This document shows positions 37,601 through 45,314 of a stretch of 64,000 nt of DNA, piece after piece (position 1 is the stretch's first letter; every line of letters starts with the position of its first letter). The notes beneath the pieces are model-generated. The model did no database searches and was not told where the DNA came from. It saw only the letters and a list, made by a program, of their open reading frames with translations. Source of the DNA: JANQHO01 sp965218075 (GTDB taxonomy: Bacteria > Bacteroidota > Bacteroidia > Flavobacteriales > Schleiferiaceae). The stretch is from contig CBDCJZ010000003.1 of assembly GCA_965218075.1 (NCBI GenBank), positions 496,001 through 560,000 on the forward strand. Reading direction: 5' to 3'. The position numbers and the translations under genes were made by a program.

Positions 37601-39539
37601 TTATACTTGAGAGGTCAGCCAATCGAATAAAGCTATAGCTGAGTGTATCAGCAAGGCCAATAGAAACTTTAATAGTATCTAATTGTACGACTGCCGAATT
37701 AACCTGAAAAGCAATGGGTAGTTTCCGTATAGTATCACAACCATTGTTTCTAACGACAATTTTAACTTGCTCATTGGCATAGCTACACAAACCATTTATG
37801 GGTTCAGAATATTCCAACATTTCAGCTTCAAATTGTAATGGCTCAAATATCCTGAAGTCGTCAATGGCCATATCTCCTTCATCGCTGCCACTACCACTAG
37901 GAGACTGCTTAATACTATTGAACCTAACTCTAATCATCTTACCATTAAATGGTAAAAGAGGAATTAGAGCTCTTTTCCAGGGATCTGTAGAAGATGTTTG
38001 TTGCTGTCCACGAATTCTGGAATAAGCATTCCACCACGCAGGGGCAATTGATCCAGTGTCAATATCAATTTCCAAAGTACCAATATTCTTACCATAAGAG
38101 TGATAATAAAATTCAAACATATAGCAGTCAGTAACACTGGTCAGATCAATGCAAGGAGTTATTAGTTGCGAAGCATGAAGATGATTTCCTTGCGAAGCTT
38201 CCACATATAAATATTTACTACCTAAAGTAGTATGATCCTGGCTAGGACCCGTTAAAGGAGTTGCAGTAGGTGTATTTCTTATCGACCAGGCATAACCTCT
38301 TACCTGTTCATTCGGATGTACTTCCCAATATCTCTGCCCTCTTTGTTCGTTAGGGAAGTTTCCTCTATGTTGGGTTCCCGTATTACCAGTACCAGTACCA
38401 ACTATCCATAGGTTACCTTCAAAGTCTTCTACCCAGGGGAATTGGTTAATTATGAATGGAAATTTTCCACATGCAGCCCGCCCACATTTGGGAGGGATAT
38501 CATCTGTAGGCCAAAAAGTATAAAAGGGAATTAAATTGGAATCTGGTTCGCGGCTAACATTAGGACAAGCGTTGTCCCAAGCTTTCACATAATAATCTAC
38601 AGTATCACCAACAAATAGATTTGGAATAGTGTAATGGTACTCAATACCCGATGCTAAGTTCATTTTTGCAGATTGCCAAACTCCACTAGAGTGGTTCCGA
38701 TAAAATATTGCAACGCTGTCAAGGCCAGAAGTCGTATTAATAATTGAATCTTCAGCTTCAACTCCAATTTTATATGAGTTTGTAGAGGTCGCTTGTAAGC
38801 TACCTTTTGGGTTATTAGAAAAGCAGGGAATGGGATTATAGTCAAAGTTTAGTTTAGGTGGGTACAATTCGCAAGTAGCCTCGGTCACCATAAGATCATC
38901 CACAAACCAACCGGCACGTGGAGTAGTTCCAGGGGGAAGGAAGTTATATTCGCATAAGAAACGGACTTTAACAGAATCGTAACCACTGTTGAGAATTTTA
39001 TTGTAAGCCAGATCACTAATGTCAAATTGTTCAAACTTCCACCAGGAATTAGTGGGAGTCGAATTATTATTAAAATCCCAGAGGTCATTTTCATTGGAAT
39101 AGGAAGTTTCCGTAAAATAGCCTTGACTCTTAAAATTGCCTGAACTACCGAGATAGTTAGAATTATTACCGTCGACGTAAATCCAGGTACGAGTGACGTT
39201 ATTCCATATTTGAATCGATCCCTTATTAACCGTGTATATCTTACATATCTGATAGAAACTGAGAAATATGTAAGGTGTTGTTTTTGTATTAAACGGCTCT
39301 GTTTCAAAAACAACCTTATAGCCGACTCCCCTCTCAACCTGTCCCCAATATGACTTGGGTGAGCTAACAGCAACCAGATTGGTGTCTTTCCATAAATTAG
39401 AAGCACTGCCCAATGAATAAGTGGTAACTGAATCGGGTCCACTAGGAGGGTCGAAATTTTCGTAATAAGCTACATAAACCTGAGCTGGAATAAAAAGACT
39501 CCAGCCAAGTGCAAAGGCGAGAAATATAAACTTATTCAT
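34668..39539 (-). CDS. Giant multi-domain secreted protein with T9SS sorting domain
   Basis: 1623 residues, open throughout. A signal peptide (1-19, IPAQ) precedes several repeated lectin/MAM-like or choice-of-anchor beta-sandwich modules of 150-250 residues. Each ends in a similar strand: RAGWFVDDLMVTE, GDMAIDDFRIF, ADLAIDKVVIYD, KGGWAIDDIEIY and KGWAIDQFCMKL. Between them sit Ig-like or CARDB-like linkers (SVGPLDVKVVSPLV, VKIVVRNNGCDTI). The last 80 residues are a T9SS domain: DLAPNPSGDISFL, IKVHNLIGQLVYS and WGSGVYVVNIE. Probably a surface adhesin or polymer-binding protein; no catalytic domain was seen. A near-consensus promoter precedes it. Confidence 0.85.
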   Translation of the reverse strand: MNKFIFLAFALGWSLFIPAQVYVAYYENFDPPSGPDSVTTYSLGSASNLWKDTNLVAVSSPKSYWGQVERGVGYKVVFETEPFNTKTTPYIFLSFYQICKIYTVNKGSIQIWNNVTRTWIYVDGNNSNYLGSSGNFKSQGYFTETSYSNENDLWDFNNNSTPTNSWWKFEQFDISDLAYNKILNSGYDSVKVRFLCEYNFLPPGTTPRAGWFVDDLMVTEATCELYPPKLNFDYNPIPCFSNNPKGSLQATSTNSYKIGVEAEDSIINTTSGLDSVAIFYRNHSSGVWQSAKMNLASGIEYHYTIPNLFVGDTVDYYVKAWDNACPNVSREPDSNLIPFYTFWPTDDIPPKCGRAACGKFPFIINQFPWVEDFEGNLWIVGTGTGNTGTQHRGNFPNEQRGQRYWEVHPNEQVRGYAWSIRNTPTATPLTGPSQDHTTLGSKYLYVEASQGNHLHASQLITPCIDLTSVTDCYMFEFYYHSYGKNIGTLEIDIDTGSIAPAWWNAYSRIRGQQQTSSTDPWKRALIPLLPFNGKMIRVRFNSIKQSPSGSGSDEGDMAIDDFRIFEPLQFEAEMLEYSEPINGLCSYANEQVKIVVRNNGCDTIRKLPIAFQVNSAVVQLDTIKVSIGLADTLSYSFIRLADLSSINTYTIKAWINNLARDTIKSNDTITWAINHYPQHSTFPFFMDFDNAPVGTNQTGVPAFVTEIGQDPNFQWVIGEKLTTTRNTGPFSGYYRKGKYMYTEATGSSAKRVSTFLTSEHCIDLTGMNKPTMDFFYHMYGGNFRYLQIQVSLARKNNQNWGAIPGGGNTIRPSSSNFSGELSDWVFHRVDLSRYAGQQIKLRFNLTRNSSAGDRADLAIDKVVIYDLISSDGGVVELDRPYYGSFAGNPFEPSIEVRNYGTSDLINPQVQLEITPLCGPNKGVSVTYPYNSNITIKSDSSGTIHLIGTGAVLPLGDCRVCAYTSIAGDSYNFNDTACRVFSGIGKYNIPFEDDFDNCVYSSTGFVVRNSSPTGGLLQWELGAPTNNGAITSVKSSLNCWATNIDGPFIDGTTEILRFPLLDNFDTIQQAEIRFWQFLDMGSLGDVAGTLEFLTSSNTFKPIGKSIINSNLGLYDSTNVGSLLPVSNWFLSNYGDLSIPILRTSTSPGLGEPGWTYNNSGWIFSAFPLSQFNLDTNVQVFQFRFASAPGTNPSGPMAKGGWAIDDIEIYIPPQNSVGPLDVKVVSPLVIPKLDQYLEVVMRNTGVKLLTKNAVDISIDGKPFLGSDTVYYGGRGIVFGNRAKHLYKHTWQARDVTTGTHQLKIITSMPNFKRDDLPFDDTTTATIQVLSDYDFNRATNDTIYCNDFEDNSGVLPFFAANTHTYFDGSTSWEKGDPVQFAPPPSGDSVWMTGLAIDYKSRDSSSLYTPAFNVDSSETYEISFYHWYETEKYHDGGNFEVSLNGGRTWRVIGFSNESNWYNTDHVTALDIIKPGWSGNSERWDTATYVFTFDNIYTAIFRFRFESDWDIHNKGWAIDQFCMKLTDKNPQLIIGRDEYTPSQSTYIGDLAPNPSGDISFLPMFISQPKDIKIKVHNLIGQLVYSDEIKLQEGSHQLMLDTFDWGSGVYVVNIELDSKTATRKLVVAK

Positions 39540-39623
39540 AACTTAAAATTTATAATTTATAACGTTATATTTATAGCGTATAGTGTTTATAATACAAGCT
39601 TATATAAGTAAGCAAATCTCATA

Positions 39624-39654
39624 CAAATGTAATTAATAATTAAAACAAGTACAA
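39624..39654 (-). promoter_or_regulatory. Bacteroidetes-type promoter of the 1623-residue gene
   Basis: On the minus strand TTG (39654-39652), a 20-nt spacer and TACATTTG (39631-39624). Both boxes match the TTG / TAnnTTTG consensus. It lies about 85 bases before the ATG at 39539. Confidence 0.65.
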
Positions 39655-39695
39655 GTATAATAAGAATATGGCAATTAGTTTACGTACGGTTGTGT

Positions 39696-40310
39696 TTATT
39701 TTACGTTTATAGAAAGTAATTTTTCATCTTCTATGAAGGCCTCCCATTTATCTTGAGGCGAAACTTTATTCCCTTTATCCGATGGTGCGCCGGTAAATAG
39801 AAGATCACCGACTTTTAAGGTAAAAAAGATTGATATATAGCTAATTAGCTTGTCAATGCTATATAACATCTGACTGGAACTTCCAAGTTGTACTTTTTGG
39901 TTATTGAGTAATAAATGAAAACAGGGGCTGTTAGATCCTGTTAATTGACTAAGGTCGATGAATTTTCCAACAGCAACTGATCCATCAAAACTTTTAGCTT
40001 TTTCCCAGGGCAGCCCTTTTGCTTTTAGTTTTTCTCCTATATCTCTGGCAGTAAAATCAATTCCAACAGTTACTTGGTCATAATATTTGTGAGCAAATTT
40101 TTCCTGGACATTTTTCCCATGCTTATTAATACGAACTACTAACTCAACTGTACAATGAATATCTTCACTAAAATCGGGAATAAAAAAGGGATTGTGTTTT
40201 GGGACTAACGCCGTTTCAGGTTTTGAGAAAAGGATAGGTTCTTCTAGAACTTCATTGTCAAGTTTTAAAGCATGGTCTGCATAATTCTTTTCTACACAAA
40301 TTATTTTCAA
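39696..40310 (-). CDS. Fumarylacetoacetate hydrolase (FAH)-family protein
   Basis: 204 residues, the short single-domain type. Conserved: CVEKNYADHALKL, EPILFSKPETAL, the metal/active-site block VELVVRINKHGK, VGIDFTARDIGEKLKAKGLPWEKAKSFDG (split here), and DLLFTGAPSDKG. Family members hydrolyse or decarboxylate acylpyruvates (FahD1 type) with Mg2+. The first acidic ligand of the ExE motif, usually HxEVELV, is here HCTVELV: the first Glu is replaced by Thr. That might lower or abolish activity. The product is not certain; acylpyruvase or oxaloacetate decarboxylase activity is the usual annotation. Confidence 0.83.
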   Translation of the reverse strand: MKIICVEKNYADHALKLDNEVLEEPILFSKPETALVPKHNPFFIPDFSEDIHCTVELVVRINKHGKNVQEKFAHKYYDQVTVGIDFTARDIGEKLKAKGLPWEKAKSFDGSVAVGKFIDLSQLTGSNSPCFHLLLNNQKVQLGSSSQMLYSIDKLISYISIFFTLKVGDLLFTGAPSDKGNKVSPQDKWEAFIEDEKLLSINVK

Positions 40311-40538
40311 GATTACAACTTTTTAGGTTTTAAAGATGGGGATACTTTTTGGTGTTACAGTGGAAATATAGCATTTCGAATCTAGACTAAAGTGAGTCAG
40401 ATTTTCGATGATCCTTCGATGATCCTTCTTTGTAATGACATGTTTTCTAATACCGTCAATGTTGCCGGCTATAATACTTTGTCAACACAGTAATTAACTT
40501 TCTACCTGAGAGTTTTGCAGAGGCTATTAATTGTTAGA

Positions 40539-42611
40539 TTATAGGCTAAGAGTCCAAGCACCTTTTTCGAGTAGATGTACTTTTATTTGATGTTCTTTGG
40601 CCCACCTCAACCAATTTTCTTTTCTGTTAAGCTTAAGCTGTTCACATAATATTACTTGACCAGGTAAATTTTCTATTTCTTCATCAGGTGGATTTGTCCA
40701 AGAGTGATAAACTATCCAAACTTCTGTATCTTTTGGCAAATGTTCACCCTGCTCGTATAACCAAATATCATTTCCAGCAAACCTTAGACGGTTATTATAT
40801 TTCAATGCATATTTTCCATGATAATTACTCTCTATGTTCAGTCTGCTAATCTTTTTTAAATTAAGAGACCACCAATGATGTTTTACATAAAAAGCCAAGG
40901 CATCTTCTCTCTCGAGTAGCATGCTGTCAGCCAGAAACACCCCTTTGCTTCCATAATACAACCCAATAGCTCGGTGCTTATTTACTGAGTATACTACTAT
41001 ACTCCTCTGTTGATTCAAATGATAGTTTTCCCAAACTTGGTATAGCATTAATAAAAAGATACAGACAAAAGTGGTCAAAATCTTCCATACACTACCCGAG
41101 ATAAACCAGCTAAATCCAAGAAAAATTACCAGATAGATTAATATCAATTCCAAATGACCTAGATGGATTGAGTCAACTGAAAAAAAACTAAAGCTTTCCA
41201 CTACTCTAACACTTTCGTTCATCAGCCAGAGCAGAAAATCATAACTTTTAAGTAACCAAAATGGGAGGATTCCACTTATGGACAAAATAAGGGTTAGTAG
41301 ACCTGAATACATCAATATTGTTATCAATGGAATTACAAAAAGATTGGAAATCAAGAATAATGAAGGAAACTGGTGGAAATAGTACAATCCTAATGGGGAT
41401 ATAATTATTTGTGCCGCTAAGGAAACCGTGATAATTATCCAAATTTGCCTAGTCAGCCAATGGCGGAACTGCCACAGCCGTTTAAAATGAGGTTGCATCC
41501 AAACAATACCAAAAACTGCTGCATAGCTCAATTGAAATCCTACTTCAAAAAGATAAGTGGGCTTTATTAGTAAGAGGAAAATGGCAGAAGCCAAAAGTGT
41601 ATTATAAATGCAAGTAGAACGCTTAAAACCTGAGCCTATAGCCACAAAAGTAAACATGGTAACTGCCCTTACTACTGAAGGAGAAAGTCCGGTAATTAAA
41701 GCATATACCCAAAGTAAAACCACTAAAATACTGGTTTTTATAAAGCTTCCACCAGGCATATTTTTAAGAAAAAAGAGTAAATAAGAAAACACCATGTAAA
41801 CTATACCTACGTGTAAGCCGCTAACTGCTAATACATGTATAACCCCAGCAGACGAATAGGCTTTTAATAATTTATTATCAATATTAGATCGATAGCCTAA
41901 TAGCAAGGCTTGGCTTACCGTCTTCTCCCTCTCAGATATATTCCAACTTTGTATTTCTTTTAATAATTGCAGCCTTACTCTTATGGCCCATCCTTTAAGA
42001 TCAAAAGCATGATTTTTAATTACTTTTTCCCATGAAGTAGAATCTGCATAAATCTGATAGTAAATGGCTTTTAAATTCAAATATTTTTTATAATCAAACT
42101 CATAGGGGTTTTTAGGTGATTGAATCTTATTCATTTTTGAATAAACCCAAAGGATGTCTCCGTAAGTAATGGCTTTTGCTTCTGCTGATTTTTGAAGATA
42201 GAGCATCAAACCCGTACTAGCTTTTACTATACTATCACTTCTTAGATAAGCTTTTAGCTTAGCCTCAATTCCTATTGACTTCCTTTTTTCAAGGGGTTGT
42301 TCAGTTATTTTAATGAGATAAGCTTCTGAATCAGGTGGAATAGAATTTAAATTTTTATCGAATATTTTTTCAGAATATAAATGAGAGCTCAGTATCCCAA
42401 CAGAAAGAAAAAATAGTATAAAAAGTCCACCATATAGAAACTGATAAGTTTGTTTTGTTTGCTTAAAAAATCCAAAGGATATAACTCCAATTAAGGAAAT
42501 AAAAAATAACAGAATAAATGGAGTATAAGGAATGACAAAAAAATTGGCAAGTAAAATACCCGAACTAAGTGAAAGAAAAATTCGAAAAATTGGGTACCGT
42601 TGCCATATCAT
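40539..42611 (-). CDS. ComEC/Rec2-family DNA uptake channel
   Basis: 690 residues, polytopic. N-terminal helices and a DUF4131-like region (about 25-200, with YGDILWVYSKMNKIQSPKNP, split here) lead into the Competence domain: SSAGVIHVLAVSGLHVGIVY at about 260, LITGLSPSVVRAVTMF, and FEVGFQLSYAAVFGI. The C-terminal soluble part (about 520-690) is not a recognisable metallo-beta-lactamase domain; the HxHxDH motif is absent, as in other Bacteroidetes ComEC. It would transport single-stranded DNA across the inner membrane. The ATPase at 9612 is of the ComM type, consistent with natural transformation. Confidence 0.9.
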   Translation of the reverse strand: MIWQRYPIFRIFLSLSSGILLANFFVIPYTPFILLFFISLIGVISFGFFKQTKQTYQFLYGGLFILFFLSVGILSSHLYSEKIFDKNLNSIPPDSEAYLIKITEQPLEKRKSIGIEAKLKAYLRSDSIVKASTGLMLYLQKSAEAKAITYGDILWVYSKMNKIQSPKNPYEFDYKKYLNLKAIYYQIYADSTSWEKVIKNHAFDLKGWAIRVRLQLLKEIQSWNISEREKTVSQALLLGYRSNIDNKLLKAYSSAGVIHVLAVSGLHVGIVYMVFSYLLFFLKNMPGGSFIKTSILVVLLWVYALITGLSPSVVRAVTMFTFVAIGSGFKRSTCIYNTLLASAIFLLLIKPTYLFEVGFQLSYAAVFGIVWMQPHFKRLWQFRHWLTRQIWIIITVSLAAQIIISPLGLYYFHQFPSLFLISNLFVIPLITILMYSGLLTLILSISGILPFWLLKSYDFLLWLMNESVRVVESFSFFSVDSIHLGHLELILIYLVIFLGFSWFISGSVWKILTTFVCIFLLMLYQVWENYHLNQQRSIVVYSVNKHRAIGLYYGSKGVFLADSMLLEREDALAFYVKHHWWSLNLKKISRLNIESNYHGKYALKYNNRLRFAGNDIWLYEQGEHLPKDTEVWIVYHSWTNPPDEEIENLPGQVILCEQLKLNRKENWLRWAKEHQIKVHLLEKGAWTLSL

Positions 42612-42677
42612 GGAAGTGTTTCAACCATATCAAAAGATTCCAAAAACCTGGTTAAAGTAAAAGCATAAAATTTGAGG

Positions 42678-42725
42678 TTACAACTAGTTACAAAGATATT
42701 CTTTTTCTAAGCTAGTTATGGCCCT
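42678..42725 (+). repeat. 48-bp dispersed repeat, copy 2
   Basis: Partner of 26834-26881 (38 of 48 matches). Contains ACTAGTTAC near the left and CTAGTTATGG near the right, giving an imperfect inverted repeat. It sits between the ends of lpxB and comEC. Confidence 0.55.
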
Positions 42726-42744
42726 CCGTATAAAACCCCAACTT

Positions 42745-43869
42745 TCATCTTAAATCAATTTCTTCTGCAATAATCCGAGCAGCTTTTTGAGAAGCCCCTT
42801 TATCTCCCAGCTTTATTTTTAGTTCCTTAAAATCCTGTTTTAGCTTTTTCTTACCCTCGTTGCTCAGGCAATACTGCAGTTCTTTCTTCAGCCTTGTGGC
42901 ATTCATTTTTCCCTGAATTAGCTCTTTAACAGTTTCCTTGCGCATAATGAGATTAACAAGCGAGATATACGGTACTTTAACTAATCTACGAGCAATCTGA
43001 TACGAAATCCAATTTCCTTTATAGCAAACTACCTCTGGTACTTCAAAGAGGGCTGTTTCCAACGTAGCTGTTCCCGAAGCGACTAAAGCAGCTTCACTTA
43101 CTTCTAATAAACTATAAGTTTTTCCTTTCACTATTGTACAAGAGCTTTGATGACTTGCAATATTTTCATAAAAGCTTATCTCCCGTGCTGGAGCTGCTGC
43201 CACAGCTAGCTGGTAGTCATCGGTAAACTCTTCAGTAGCTTTAAGCATTACTGGAAGCATAGTTTGTATTTCCTGTTTGCGACTACCAGGTAAAAGCGTA
43301 ATCACAGGCTTACTTTCTTTTAATCCTAACTCTAAAAATCTTTGTTTCCAGTCAAAATTGCTACGCTTGCCGATAACATCCATCAGAGGATGTCCTACAA
43401 AATCTACCTCCATGTCAAAACCTTTGTAAAACTCCTTTTCAAAAGGAAGGATACAAAGCATACGATCCACATCCCGCTTAAGTTTGTGTATCCGACTCTG
43501 CTTCCAGGCCCAAACCTGGGCTGATATGTAATAGATCACTTTTAACCTCTGTTGATGAGCATATTTGGCTATCTGCATATTAAAACCCGGATAGTCTATC
43601 AGTATGAGCACATCAGGAGCAAAATCAACTATATCCCGCTTACAAAAAGCTATATTCCTCAGTATCGTTTTTAGATTAGCTACCACCTCCACAAATCCCA
43701 TGAAAGCCAGATTGCGATAATGCCTTATCGGTTTGCCTCCTTGCTGTTCCATTAAGTTCCCACCCCAAAACCTGAAATGGGCATTGGGATCTAATTCTTT
43801 AAGTGCTTTCATGAGATTTGATCCATGCAAATCCCCACTGGCCTCTCCAGCTATGAGATAATATTTCAA
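42745..43869 (-). CDS. lpxB: Lipid-A-disaccharide synthase
   Basis: 374 residues, full length. It joins UDP-2,3-diacylglucosamine and lipid X to give the lipid A disaccharide, acting on the inner leaflet. The start YYLIAGEASGDLHGSNL is the family signature, followed by FMGFVEVVANL, ILIDYPGFNMQIAKYA, YYISAQVWAWKQSR, the PLMDVIG segment, LLPGSRKQEIQTMLP and, near the C-terminus, ATLETALFEVPEVVCYK. Downstream is a hypothetical small membrane protein gene and surE on the same strand, which is a usual Bacteroidetes order. Confidence 0.96.
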   Translation of the reverse strand: MKYYLIAGEASGDLHGSNLMKALKELDPNAHFRFWGGNLMEQQGGKPIRHYRNLAFMGFVEVVANLKTILRNIAFCKRDIVDFAPDVLILIDYPGFNMQIAKYAHQQRLKVIYYISAQVWAWKQSRIHKLKRDVDRMLCILPFEKEFYKGFDMEVDFVGHPLMDVIGKRSNFDWKQRFLELGLKESKPVITLLPGSRKQEIQTMLPVMLKATEEFTDDYQLAVAAAPAREISFYENIASHQSSCTIVKGKTYSLLEVSEAALVASGTATLETALFEVPEVVCYKGNWISYQIARRLVKVPYISLVNLIMRKETVKELIQGKMNATRLKKELQYCLSNEGKKKLKQDFKELKIKLGDKGASQKAARIIAEEIDLR

Positions 43870-43935
43870 CTATTTAGAATGTTTTAAGTGAATTTAAAAT
43901 TACTATAGACTAACTTTTAGCTTGTAACAAAAAGC

Positions 43936-44229
43936 TCATACATATAAGAACCTATAGATGAATGTGATAATGAGATAGATTACACTGGCAAATAGTACCC
44001 CTTTACTCATCTCTTCTTTTTCAAGCCGTAATAGCAAAAAGAAAATGGCAGCATTCAATATCATTCCAAAGGTGACGATCTTAACGTTAATCTGTTTTAC
44101 CAAATCCCTTTCATATTGTTGGATACCGATCAACTCAGGATGAAGCTCTATCATTATTATAACTCCTATTAAAGGTACTACTAAACCAACTATTATCCCC
44201 AACCACCATTGGGGGGTTAAATTCTTCAT
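43936..44229 (-). CDS. Small membrane protein of unknown function
   Basis: 97 residues from the ATG at 44229; nine further codons upstream are open but lack a good start. Three hydrophobic segments are visible (WWLGIIVGLVVPLIGVIIMI, FGMILNAAIFFLLLRL and GVLFASVIYLIITFIYRF), with basic loops, so an inner-membrane protein with three helices is likely. No family motif. It lies between surE and lpxB and, from memory, such small proteins occur at this place in other Bacteroidetes. Function unknown. Confidence 0.65.
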   Translation of the reverse strand: MKNLTPQWWLGIIVGLVVPLIGVIIMIELHPELIGIQQYERDLVKQINVKIVTFGMILNAAIFFLLLRLEKEEMSKGVLFASVIYLIITFIYRFLYV

Positions 44230-44275
44230 GCTCCAAATTCTAAGTTTAAATAACACAGCAAATCTAGAGCGGGTA

Positions 44276-45049
44276 TTATAAGCCCCAATTATTTATTTCC
44301 TGCACCATGTGATGTGCTGTAATATCACTGTTAACGGGAACCACTGAAATATAATAATTAGAAAGTGCCCACTCATCAGTATCCTTCCCTTCATCGTAAT
44401 TGATAAACTTACCGGTCAGCCAATAGTAATTGCGATCATGGGGATCTTTTCTATTGTCCATCTCTTCTACCCAATTAGCTTTGGCCTGGCGGCATATTTT
44501 AATCCCTTTATAGTTTTCTCCTTTGTATTTCGGAATATTTACATTAAGGCAAATTCCATTAGGTATACCTTTTTCTAATGTCTTGAGAGCAATGTCTTTA
44601 ATGTACTTTATCGCTGGCTTAAAATTGGCTGACCACCTAAAATCACAAAGTGAAAAGCCGATGGAAGGCATGCCTTCAAGTGAACCTTCCACTGCTGCTG
44701 ACATTGTTCCCGAGTAAATTACATTGATAGAGGAATTGCTGCCATGATTAATTCCCGAAACTACTAAATCCGGTTTGCAGTCTAATATTACGTTCACTGC
44801 CAGTTTGACGCAATCTACTGGAGTGCCAGAACAACTGTACTCCTTTTGGGGCCCCTTTTCAATGTTGATCGGGTCGCATCTCAATACCCTATCAACAGTA
44901 ATAGCATGCCCTATGCCGTTCTGAGACCTGTCCGGCGCAACTACAACAACTTCACCTATTTCGTTCATCACCTGTATTAGACTACGTAAACCAGGAGCAG
45001 TAATACCATCATCATTACAAACCAGTATTAGAGGTTCTTTATTTGTCAT
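44276..45049 (-). CDS. surE: 5'/3'-nucleotidase SurE
   Basis: 257 residues from the ATG at 45049; a TTG two codons upstream is unlikely. The metal-binding motif NDDGITAPG lies at 12-20, followed by VVAPDRSQNGIGHAIT and CSGTPVDCVKLAV, VVSGINHGSNSSINVIYSGTM (metal and phosphate site, split here), and GMPSIGFSL. SurE dephosphorylates nucleoside monophosphates with divalent metals. It is complete and the most upstream member of a minus-strand group surE - small membrane protein - lpxB. Confidence 0.94.
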   Translation of the reverse strand: MTNKEPLILVCNDDGITAPGLRSLIQVMNEIGEVVVVAPDRSQNGIGHAITVDRVLRCDPINIEKGPQKEYSCSGTPVDCVKLAVNVILDCKPDLVVSGINHGSNSSINVIYSGTMSAAVEGSLEGMPSIGFSLCDFRWSANFKPAIKYIKDIALKTLEKGIPNGICLNVNIPKYKGENYKGIKICRQAKANWVEEMDNRKDPHDRNYYWLTGKFINYDEGKDTDEWALSNYYISVVPVNSDITAHHMVQEINNWGL

Positions 45050-45314
45050 ATCCAAAAATTTCTTTGTGAAGCTATTGTGAAGCTAAAAGACAAATTATAA
45101 CACAATTCTCAATTGTTTAATTGTTAATTAGGTTGATCGTATATTTTATTTGTTGTTTTTTCTGCTTTTTGATATTTTAGCCTTGATAAGCTAGCCACAA
45201 GAAAATGAATACATTTGAGTTATTTAGCAGGTTTCCAATCAGAGGAATCTTGTATAAAATAAAATATTTGGAAGGTAAACGGGAACCGTTTTACAACACT
45301 TTAAACAGAATGGT

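Noticed and set aside
40405..40426. Two tandem 11-base units (TCGATGATCCT) between the FAH and comEC genes.
   Set aside because: Only two units, no flanking structure; a chance duplication is enough.
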